In this document: positions 1 to 6,899 of the stretch, piece by piece
Layout: each line of letters begins with the position of its first letter
Numbering within the stretch: position 1 is the first letter of the stretch
NCBI GenBank assembly: GCA_963785755.1
Contig: CAWAXG010000039.1
Coordinates: forward strand, 434,001 to 498,000
Reading direction: 5' to 3'
From: JACCXG01 sp963785755
GTDB lineage: Bacteria > Acidobacteriota > Vicinamibacteria > Vicinamibacterales > 2-12-FULL-66-21
DNA length: 64,000 bases
The notes under the pieces: generated by a model
What the model was told of the DNA's origin: nothing
Databases searched by the model: none
What the model saw: only the letters and a program-made list of their open reading frames with translations
Translations under genes and position numbers: made by a program

Positions 1-1995
1 GGCGTGCCATCAGGCTTTCAGTTTCCGATCGTCTACGGCAACTTCAACGTACCCGATCAATTCGAGCCGGATTTCCGGATTCCATGGGGCGCGCCGATCC
101 GCATCGCCGACATGCAGGGCGGCATGGCCGCGACGCGCATGCCGGACGGATCCCTCAAGAGCGTGACTTCGAGTGCCGGCAACGACGTCTTCCGTGGACA
201 CCGGCTGCCGAAGGAGCTGGTCAACGAGCTCTTCTCCGGCGAGCCGGTCGCACGCATCGTCCGGCAGATTCATCCCGAGAACCGGGAAGGGCTCACCATC
301 CTGCACAACGCGTATCCCGGGAACGAGTTCATCAAGTCCCTCGATCCGTTCTTCCGTCCGGTGGACATCACCACCGCGCCCGACGGCACGATGTACATCA
401 CGGACATGTACCACGGGATCATCCAGGTGGGGAACTTCACCAGGCCCGGCTCGTACCTGCGCGCGAAGATCGAGCAGTACGATCTCGACAAGGTCATTCA
501 CAAGGGACGGATCTGGCGGCTCGTCTACGACGGCGTCACGCCCGATCGATCGGACCGGCTGCGGCGCGACCGCATCGTGCCGCGCATGCACGACGAAACC
601 GCCGCGCAGCTCGTCCGGCACCTCAGTCATCCGAACGGCTGGTGGCGCGACACCGCGCAGCAGCTGCTCGTGCTCAGGCAGAACAAGTCGGTCGTGCCCG
701 CGCTGCAGACCCTGCTGAACACCTCGCCCAACCTGCTGGCGCGCTTCCATGCGCTCTGGACGCTCGAGGGGCTCGGCGCGCTCAGGCCCGCTGTCGTGCG
801 GCGGCAGATGGAGGACCCCGAGCCGCGGATGCGGATCCAGGCGATCCGCGCCAGCGAAACGCTCTACAAGGGCGGCGATCGGTCGTTTGCCAACGACTAC
901 AACGCGCTGACGAAGGACCCCAGCGTCGACGTCGTGATTCAAGCGATGTTGACGCTGAACCGGTGGAAGGTGCCTGAGGCGGCCGCGACGATCAAAGCGA
1001 CGATGGAGTCCAACCAGGCGCGTGGCGTCCAGGTCGTCGCCACGACGGTCTTGAATCCGCCGGCCGGGCGCGGTGGCGGCCGCGGCGGCGCGCTTACGCC
1101 GGAGCAGCAGGCGGTGATCGAGCGCGGCGCGACGATCTACAACGAGCTGTGCTTCGCGTGCCACGCGCCCGATGGGATGGGGACGCCGAAGCCGGAGCTC
1201 GCGACGACCATGGCGCCACCGCTCGCGGGCTCGCCGCGCGTCATCGGTCATCGCGACTACATCATCAAGACCGTTCTGCACGGACTCACCGGTCCCGTGG
1301 ACGACAAGACGTACACGGACGTCATGATGCCCCTGGGCGTGAACAACGACGAATGGGTTGCCGCGGTGAGCTCGTACGTCCGCCGCAGCTTTGGGAACTC
1401 CGCCGGCTTCATCACGCCGGCCGATGTCGCGCGAGTGCGCGCGGCCACAGCGGATCGCAAGGAGATGTGGACGCTGACGGAGCTGGCCGCGTCAATCCCG
1501 GTGTTCGTGTTCAAGGACGGCTGGAAGGCGAGCGCAAGCCACAACGCGGACGCCGCCGGAGGCGGCCTGACGCTGACTGGATGGAATTCCGGCGGACCGC
1601 AGCAGGCCGACACCTGGTTTCAGGTCGAGATGCCGAAGCCGGAAACGCTGACCGAGATTCAGTTCGAATCGCCGCCACCGGGCGGTCGCGGCGCGGCGGT
1701 CGCCCTCGGCGGCGCGCCGATCGCGACCCCCGAAGGTCCCGGTTTTCCGCGTGGCTACAGAGTCGCGGTGTCGATGGACGGCGCGTCATGGAAGCCCGTC
1801 GCGGAGGGCAGCGGCAGCGGATCGGCCACGACGGTCGTCTTCCCGCCGGTACAGGCGAAGTTCGTCCGGGTCAGTCTCACGGCCACGATCGACACCGGTC
1901 CGCCGTGGTCGATTCAAGGGTTCAGGCTCTACGCGGTCCGATCGGGTGGAACGAGTCAACTCCCAACTTCCAACTCCCAACCTCCAAAGCGATAG
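1..1995 (+). CDS. Secreted HEAT-repeat / cytochrome c / discoidin-like protein (5' partial)
   Basis: The reading frame is open to the left edge, so the N-terminus lies outside the window. Numbering residues from the GTG at 4, residues 1-170 resemble the last blades of the propeller in PVC-type 'membrane-bound dehydrogenase' proteins (FRPVDITTAPDGTMYITDMY). HEAT-like helical repeats follow at about 190-335. A mono-haem cytochrome c domain comes next, with CFACH at 383-387 and a candidate axial Met in MMPLG at 441-443. The C-terminus (about 500-650) is a beta-sandwich resembling an F5/8 type C (discoidin) carbohydrate-binding domain. Such proteins are periplasmic or surface oxidoreductases, probably sugar oxidising; the substrate cannot be read. 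The last 14 codons run through an intergenic-type tandem repeat, so the original stop may have been lost. Confidence 0.8.
   Translation, partial: GVPSGFQFPIVYGNFNVPDQFEPDFRIPWGAPIRIADMQGGMAATRMPDGSLKSVTSSAGNDVFRGHRLPKELVNELFSGEPVARIVRQIHPENREGLTILHNAYPGNEFIKSLDPFFRPVDITTAPDGTMYITDMYHGIIQVGNFTRPGSYLRAKIEQYDLDKVIHKGRIWRLVYDGVTPDRSDRLRRDRIVPRMHDETAAQLVRHLSHPNGWWRDTAQQLLVLRQNKSVVPALQTLLNTSPNLLARFHALWTLEGLGALRPAVVRRQMEDPEPRMRIQAIRASETLYKGGDRSFANDYNALTKDPSVDVVIQAMLTLNRWKVPEAAATIKATMESNQARGVQVVATTVLNPPAGRGGGRGGALTPEQQAVIERGATIYNELCFACHAPDGMGTPKPELATTMAPPLAGSPRVIGHRDYIIKTVLHGLTGPVDDKTYTDVMMPLGVNNDEWVAAVSSYVRRSFGNSAGFITPADVARVRAATADRKEMWTLTELAASIPVFVFKDGWKASASHNADAAGGGLTLTGWNSGGPQQADTWFQVEMPKPETLTEIQFESPPPGGRGAAVALGGAPIATPEGPGFPRGYRVAVSMDGASWKPVAEGSGSGSATTVVFPPVQAKFVRVSLTATIDTGPPWSIQGFRLYAVRSGGTSQLPTSNSQPPKR
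1957..1985. repeat. Short tandem repeat of the word CAACTCC/CAACTTCC inside a gene 3' end
   Basis: Near-copies of CAACTCC and CAACTTC are stacked in the last codons of the upstream gene and encode the low-complexity tail NSQLPTSNSQPP. The layout matches the other short-period repeats in this window, which lie between genes. Confidence 0.7.
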
Positions 1996-2047
1996 GACCG
2001 GGAGAGCTGGGTGGAAGGCGTGCCGACATACCTGCTCGGATCGACTT

Positions 2048-3535
2048 TCACCCAGTTGTTACGCGTGACTCGCTTTGGGAGTTGCCCGTCGCCGCTTGCC
2101 TCTCGCGGACGCGGTCGGCAAGCTCTGGCGAGGGTTCTGTCTGACCTCGACCATCAGAGGTGACCCTCGAGAGCACGCCTTCGAGCAGCGGCGTCATGAG
2201 ACGGAGTTGTCTCGCGCGGATCACCATGTCCCACAGCGGCTCGAATTTCTTCCAGCCCGCTGCATAGAAGAAATGCTTAGACTGATGCTTGGCCGAGCCG
2301 TGTGACAGAGATCCGCGCGCGATCGACGACCAGCGGTAGAACTCGCGGTAGGCCCAGTCGTAGCCGCGCTTCAGCGCCTCGGGTGTCAGCCGCGCCGGAC
2401 GGTAGACGGCGTGCCGCGTGTCGTAGAGATCCCAATCCCGCGTCAGGATGCGATTGGCTGCGTCGGTCCGGGCGAAGAGCCGCGTGCCCGGATACGGCGT
2501 CTGAATGTGGAACGTCGCGGTCGTGATCCCCTGCTCGATCGCCCAATCCACCGTGCGCCTGAAGACGCTCTCATCGTCGTCATCCATGCCGAACACGAAG
2601 CTGCCGTTGATCATGATGCCGAGGTCGTGCAGGCGCTTCGTGACGGCGGCATAGTCGCGGCCGAGGTTCTGGCGCTTGTTGCTGTGCACGAGATTGGCCG
2701 GCGCCAGCGTCTCGAATCCGACGAACAGGCTGCGCAGGCCGGCCGCCGCCGCCCGCTCGACGACGTCGCCGCGCAGGATCGAGTCGACCGTTGCGGCGCC
2801 CTGGAAGAGCCGTCCCATTCCCCGCATGCCGTCGAACAGCGCCGTCGCGAAGCGGGCGTTGCCGAACAGGTGATCGTCGAGAAAGTAGAGATGCCGTCCC
2901 GGCAGCCGTGCGATCTCGGCGAGCGCATCGTCCACGCGCTGGGTGTAGAACGAGCGCCCTCCCTCGAAGAACGCGTCCTTGTAGCAGAAGTCGCAGTGCT
3001 GTGGACACCCTCGCGTGACGACAATCGAGTTCGGTACGAGATACGAGCGGCGGCGGATCAGGTCGCGGCGGATCGGCGGCAGCCGGTCCAGCGTTCGCCC
3101 CGAAGTCGAGACGTAGCGGCGGAGCGGCCGGCCGGCGCGGAAGTCGTCGAGGAACTGCGGGAACGTCTGCTCGCCCGGGCCGAGAAAGACGGCGTCGGCG
3201 TGCGGCGCGGCTTCGTCCGGCAGCGCGGTGACGTGCAGGCCGCCGAGGACGACGAAGACGCCTCTCGCGCGGTACGCATCGGCCAGCGCATAGGCCCGCT
3301 TCGCGTTGGTGATGTAGACCTGAATCGCGACCAGGTCGGGGCAATCGCCGGTGTTCAGCGGCGCGACGTGCTCGTCTTCGATCGCGGCCTCGTCGTCGGG
3401 CCGGAGGTAGGCCGCGAGGGTCGCCAGACCCAGCGGCGGGAACAGGGAGTATTTGATCGGCCGCCAATAGGGGCTGGTGGCCTCGGTCAGGGCCGGCAGG
3501 ATGAACTTCACGCGCAGTCGCCGGCGGGATGGCAT
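2048..3535 (-). CDS. B12-binding-domain radical SAM protein
   Basis: A 495-residue protein. Residues 30-140 fit a cobalamin-binding Rossmann domain (VLGGLHVTALPDEA near 96-109). The radical SAM core starts at 170 with the 4Fe-4S motif C177-x3-C181-x2-C184 (RGCPQHCDFCYKD), followed by FLDDHLFGN and GSFVFGMDDD, typical of the BchE/HpnJ-like branch of B12 radical SAM enzymes. These are usually C-methylases or cyclases acting on lipids, porphyrins or natural products; no substrate can be assigned. The start at 3535 is preceded by AGGAG at a 7-base spacing. The gene is divergent from the small exported protein at 3903. A second, distinct member of the family lies at 49141. Confidence 0.85.
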   Translation of the reverse strand: MPSRRRLRVKFILPALTEATSPYWRPIKYSLFPPLGLATLAAYLRPDDEAAIEDEHVAPLNTGDCPDLVAIQVYITNAKRAYALADAYRARGVFVVLGGLHVTALPDEAAPHADAVFLGPGEQTFPQFLDDFRAGRPLRRYVSTSGRTLDRLPPIRRDLIRRRSYLVPNSIVVTRGCPQHCDFCYKDAFFEGGRSFYTQRVDDALAEIARLPGRHLYFLDDHLFGNARFATALFDGMRGMGRLFQGAATVDSILRGDVVERAAAAGLRSLFVGFETLAPANLVHSNKRQNLGRDYAAVTKRLHDLGIMINGSFVFGMDDDDESVFRRTVDWAIEQGITTATFHIQTPYPGTRLFARTDAANRILTRDWDLYDTRHAVYRPARLTPEALKRGYDWAYREFYRWSSIARGSLSHGSAKHQSKHFFYAAGWKKFEPLWDMVIRARQLRLMTPLLEGVLSRVTSDGRGQTEPSPELADRVRERQAATGNSQSESRVTTG

Positions 3536-3610
3536 GGGTCGGCTCCTCTCCGTGACGCAATCGCAGAATACTTTGCAATGGAGAGTTTACTGCGATATCA
3601 AGAATTGGAG

Positions 3611-3690
3611 CAAGTGGCTGGTAGCGAAGTGGCAAGCGGCAAGCTGCAACGCATTTCCCGTCGCACTTGTGCCTTGTAACTTGCCACTTG
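3611..3690. repeat. Inverted GTGGCAAG/CTTGCCAC words in a divergent intergenic region
   Basis: The 367-base region between two divergent genes contains CAAGTGGC and GTGGCAAG-type words (3611-3640), answered by their reverse complements about 50 bases later (CTTGCCAC at 3680-3687, GCCACTTG at 3683-3690). They could fold into an imperfect hairpin. A related cluster of CAAG/CTTG words lies at 9725-9768. No coding potential is supported here. Confidence 0.5.
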
Positions 3691-3750
3691 TCTCACCCCG
3701 CCAACTCCTGATTATTTCGTTGCAAAACTTCGTTGCTGCTCCTAGACTCG

Positions 3751-3780
3751 CATCATCTCTTAAATCTTTAAGAGATGATG
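3751..3780. promoter_or_regulatory. Perfect 14-bp inverted repeat, likely operator
   Basis: CATCATCTCTTAAA at 3751-3764 is followed by two bases and then its exact reverse complement at 3767-3780. The two-base centre suits a dimeric repressor site better than an RNA hairpin. The local sequence is AT-rich against a GC-rich background. It lies 122 bases upstream of the exported protein at 3903, between divergent genes. No regulator gene is adjacent. Confidence 0.6.
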
Positions 3781-3902
3781 AGCTCGAACGCCCCGGCCGG
3801 CCGGTTGAGCCTGAGCCTGGCCGCGGCGGAAGCCGTGAAAACGGTGGCCCGGCATCGAGCCGACTCGAGGTGGCTGTTCAGCGTTCTCGACCGGGGGATG
3901 AC

Positions 3903-4643
3903 ATGACATACCGGTTCGCACTGCCCGACGCTCGCCTCCGCGTTTACGGCCTTGGCGCCGCCGTGGTCATGACGGTGATGCCGTGGACCCTGCCGCCCTC
4001 CGCCGCCGGCGTGACCGATCCGAGTGCCGTCGCGGCGATGCAGGCCTTTCTCACCCGTCCGGCGATCCCTCATGAGTACAGCGCGTCGCGCCGTCTCGAG
4101 GCGTCGGGCAGCGGTCAGCGGGGCTGGCTCGACGTGCGTACCGATTTCACGTTCGCGTCGGGGTTCGTCTACGACGTCACAGGGGAAGGGGGATCCGGCC
4201 TGATCCGGTCACGGATCCTGCGGTCGTTGCTCGATGAGGAGCAGCGGCTGATCGCGAGCGGCGGCGCCCCCCGCGTCGCGCTTTCACCCGCCAACTACGA
4301 GTTCACCGCAGAAGGGATCAACGAGGAGGGGCTCGCGATCGTCCGCATCCAGCCGCTGAGGAAGGACCGGTCGCTCATCGCCGGACGGCTGTTCCTGACG
4401 GTCGATGGCGATCTGCGGCGCGTCGAGGGCCGGCTCGCGAAGAATCCGTCCTTCTGGATCACTCGCGTCAACTTGATCCGAACCTATCGCCGGATCAACG
4501 GCGTGCTGATGCCGGTGTCGCTGGATACGACGGCGCAGCTCAGGCTGTTAGGATCCTCAGCGCTGCGCATGACCTACCGCTACTCGCACATCGACGAACA
4601 GCCCGTCGACCAGGATCAGCACGATCAGCCTGACGCAGAATAG
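3903..4643 (+). CDS. Small exported protein of unknown function
   Basis: About 246 residues from the ATG at 3903, which has a GGGGG ribosome-binding stretch just upstream; the frame is open further upstream, but that part is repeat-rich and not protein-like. Residues 1-45 look like a signal peptide (a basic start, then VYGLGAAVVMTVMPWTL and PPSAAG). The mature part is beta-rich with alternating charged strands ending in GVLMPVSLDTTAQLRLLGSS, which resembles LolA/MucB-like outer-membrane lipoprotein-sorting folds. That assignment is tentative. It is convergent with the small membrane protein at 4656. Confidence 0.65.
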   Translation: MTYRFALPDARLRVYGLGAAVVMTVMPWTLPPSAAGVTDPSAVAAMQAFLTRPAIPHEYSASRRLEASGSGQRGWLDVRTDFTFASGFVYDVTGEGGSGLIRSRILRSLLDEEQRLIASGGAPRVALSPANYEFTAEGINEEGLAIVRIQPLRKDRSLIAGRLFLTVDGDLRRVEGRLAKNPSFWITRVNLIRTYRRINGVLMPVSLDTTAQLRLLGSSALRMTYRYSHIDEQPVDQDQHDQPDAE

Positions 4644-4655
4644 CGCCAACCGGCG

Positions 4656-4955
4656 TCAGCCCTCCGATCGCCCGACTTCCGTTTCGTGAATGAGCTGCGC
4701 CATGCTGCCGGTTCCCTGGCCGTTCTGCCAGGCGGTGAGCGTGACCGCCGCTGACGCAAGCACGATCGTTGTCGTCAGCAGATAGGTCAGCGGGGACAGC
4801 CTGTCTGGCACGAGCAGCATCCACAGCGCGAGCACACATGGAACAAGCAGGGCAGCGGCGATCGTGTACTGACTCCGGTATCGAAGGAAACGCATAGGGG
4901 TTCCGATCAGCACCATTGTGGAAACGAGGCTGGTAATGCGGGTCTGGCCAGCCAC
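4656..4955 (-). CDS. Small hypothetical membrane protein
   Basis: Up to 99 residues from a GTG at 4955, or 79 residues from the ATG at 4895 (MRFLRYRSQYT). Two hydrophobic segments (YTIAAALLVPCVLALWMLLV and LTYLLTTTIVLASAAVTLTA) form a helical hairpin, followed by a polar tail. I do not recognise the family. It ends 12 bases from the stop of the convergent gene upstream. Neither start has a convincing Shine-Dalgarno sequence. Confidence 0.45.
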   Translation of the reverse strand: MAGQTRITSLVSTMVLIGTPMRFLRYRSQYTIAAALLVPCVLALWMLLVPDRLSPLTYLLTTTIVLASAAVTLTAWQNGQGTGSMAQLIHETEVGRSEG

Positions 4956-5068
4956 TTTAGAGAGGCTGGCGGCCGATGCGGGCCGGGAGACTCAGGAAAG
5001 GACCTCAATGATAGCACGATCGCCGTGTCGCCATCGAACGCCATGTGACTCGCTCGAGACCCGGGTTG

Positions 5069-5074
5069 TATGAT
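5069..5074 (+). promoter_or_regulatory. Candidate -10 box (TATGAT) upstream of the crystallin-like gene
   Basis: TATGAT lies 53 bases upstream of the ATG at 5127. GTGACT, 18 bases further upstream, is a possible weak -35 element. Identified by eye only. Confidence 0.3.
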
Positions 5075-5126
5075 CCGCCCGACTTCATTGCAGCAGGCGG
5101 CGGCACTACTTCACGCGGAGGGGTCC

Positions 5127-6057
5127 ATGGGAAACATGACGGCGCGGGTTTTGTTTGCCGGTGATCCTCGGCGTAGCGATCGGTGTTGCCGGGCCCGCTC
5201 TGTTCGCCCAACAGGAACGGCAGTTCGGCGGCGTTGGCCTGACCGTCTTCGCCGACCGCGACTTCCGCGGCCGCACCGCCACGATTCGTGAAGACATGCC
5301 GAACCTGCAGGCGATCGGGCTGAACGATCTCGTGTCGAGCCTTCGAGTCGGGCGGGGCGAGCAGTGGGAAGTCTGCGAGCACGCCAACTACGCCGGCCGC
5401 TGCGTCGTCGTCTCGGGTTCTGAGGCCGATCTGCGCGACAGCGGGTGGAACAAGATGATTTCCTCCGCGCGGCGGCTCAGGGGAGGCGGGGGCGGGTTCG
5501 GCCCGCCCGTGCCGCCCGGCCGCAGGGGGCTCGAGCTGTTCTCGAGTGATGACTTCGACGGCGATCGCCGCGTGATCATGGACTCGCAGCCGGACCTGCG
5601 CAGGCTCGGCTTCAACGATGCCGCCCGGAGTCTGCGCATCGGCCCGCGCGAAACCTGGGAGGTCTGTGACCATATCGACTTCAACGACTGTCGCGTCGTG
5701 AATTCGGACTTTGCCGACCTGAAAAGTCTCGGCATGTCCCGTCGCATCTCTTCGGTCCGGCGCGTGGGGCAGGGTGGCGGCGGTGGTGGCGGGCGCGGAA
5801 ACCGCGGCTCCATCATCCTCTACGATGCCCGCGGCTACCGCGGCCAGTCGTATCGTGTCGAGCGCGAGACGGAGGCGCTGTCGGGATTCGCGAACCGCGC
5901 GCAGAGCGTTCAGGTCACGGGCGGATCCTGGGAGCTGTGCGACCGCGCGGGCTTTGCCGGGCGGTGCGTGGTCGTGTCGGGAGATCTTCCGGATCTCGCG
6001 TCGCTCGGTCTGCAGAATCGCGTGGCGTCGATACGGCCCGTGCCAATGCCGCGGTGA
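5127..6057 (+). CDS. Exported triple beta/gamma-crystallin-domain protein (frameshift in signal peptide)
   Basis: The mature part contains three beta/gamma-crystallin units: about 5220-5480 (VFADRDFRGRTATI, WEVCEHANYAGRC), 5530-5765 (LFSSDDFDGDRRVI, WEVCDHIDFNDC) and 5810-6050 (LYDARGYRGQSYRV, WELCDRAGFAGRC). They are joined by glycine-rich linkers. Such domains bind calcium or form stable extracellular proteins. The ATG at 5127 has a strong GGAGGGG site and begins MGNMTARVLFA; the next codons continue as VILGVAIGVAGPALFAQQ only if one base is removed from GCCGG near 5158-5161. Together these make a classic signal peptide, so the gene has a one-base insertion or a sequencing error. Without it, only a weak TTG start at 5155 serves the long frame. 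Confidence 0.75.
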
Positions 6058-6305
6058 GGATGGCCCGCGCGCATGACGTCTTCCGAAAGAGCCTGCCGAA
6101 GGGGTCGCTTCACCGGACCTGTTGTGGCAGGCCGAGCCGCTGCAGCAGTACCGCGAGAGCGGCCGTCCGCCAATCACGTCGCGCAAGGTCTGCCCCTCGA
6201 CAAACTAATGGGAACCCATTTCGATTCTCGCCAACGGGATCAGCCAGTTTCATCGAGGGAATTGGAGATGAAATCCGCAGGTCGCGAGGCTGCCGTGCGG
6301 TCGGC

Positions 6306-6812
6306 TTATACCGTCGCCGCCGGAGCGTCGGCTCCCGCCCACAGGTTCATCGTGCTGAGCTCCTCGCGCCCGCAGGCCTTGAGGTAGAGGAACAGCTGCG
6401 TGCGATACGCCGCGTAGCCGCTCAGCACCAGGTTGACGAGGAAGCCGCCGCGGGTGGCCTTCTGACCGAAGAGCTCGACTTTCTCGCGGAAGTCGGCATC
6501 GGAGATGTCAGCGAGCAGCGCCGGGTACGTTTCGGTCTGACGCGAGATGGCTGCCAGCACCTGCTCGAACGTCTGTGCGGCCGCCGCCTGTTCGGCCGCC
6601 GTCCACGCCGGGACATCGAACGTGCCGGACTTGATCATCGGGATGAGCTGCGGACCCATGATGCTCAGGTACTGCAGCAGTTCGAGCGTGCTGCGCTGCT
6701 TCGGCGTCGGCCGGTAATCGAGCATCGTCCGATCGATCTTGCTGGCGAGGTGAAGAAGGATGCGGACTTCGTTCTGCAACGAGCCGATGAGTTCGGGCTT
6801 GGTCAGGACCAT
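6306..6812 (-). CDS. DinB-family protein
   Basis: 168 residues, the usual length for a DinB/YfiT-like four-helix bundle. It begins LIGSLQNEVRILLHLASKID and shows the helix pattern PKQRSTLELLQYLS, the position where family members place metal-binding residues. Members are metal-dependent, thiol-linked transferases or stress proteins; the activity is unknown here. GAGGAG precedes the ATG at 6812. The 248 bases between the crystallin-like gene and this one show no further gene. Confidence 0.75.
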   Translation of the reverse strand: MVLTKPELIGSLQNEVRILLHLASKIDRTMLDYRPTPKQRSTLELLQYLSIMGPQLIPMIKSGTFDVPAWTAAEQAAAAQTFEQVLAAISRQTETYPALLADISDADFREKVELFGQKATRGGFLVNLVLSGYAAYRTQLFLYLKACGREELSTMNLWAGADAPAATV

Positions 6813-6864
6813 GAGCTCCTCGTGTGAAAAAGACGGAAAACGATATCACGGGGCTGTCGCGTTT

Positions 6865-6894
6865 CCGATCCCCGGTCCCCGGTCGCCGATCCCC
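6865..6894. repeat. GATCCCC/GGTCCCC short-period repeat
   Basis: CCGATCCCCGGTCCCCGG and similar words fill the 87-base gap between DinB and kinase A. The word type is the same as in the large repeat at 40461-40618. Confidence 0.6.
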
Positions 6895-6899
6895 GTATT

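Noticed and set aside
10..1281. 423-codon minus-strand frame opposite the cytochrome/discoidin gene
   Set aside because: Arg/Asp/His-rich translation without motifs, opposite a gene with clear domains; a shadow caused by GC-rich codon use.
2411..3679. 422-codon plus-strand frame opposite the first radical SAM gene
   Set aside because: Low-complexity Arg/Glu/Asp-rich antisense translation; the minus-strand protein has the complete 4Fe-4S motif.
3477..3902. N-terminal extension of the exported protein at 3903
   Set aside because: It covers the intergenic palindrome and repeats and overlaps the divergent radical SAM start; the ATG at 3903 has a ribosome-binding stretch and a signal peptide.
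5005..6186. 393-codon minus-strand frame opposite the crystallin-like gene
   Set aside because: No domain signature; the plus strand has three repeated crystallin units.
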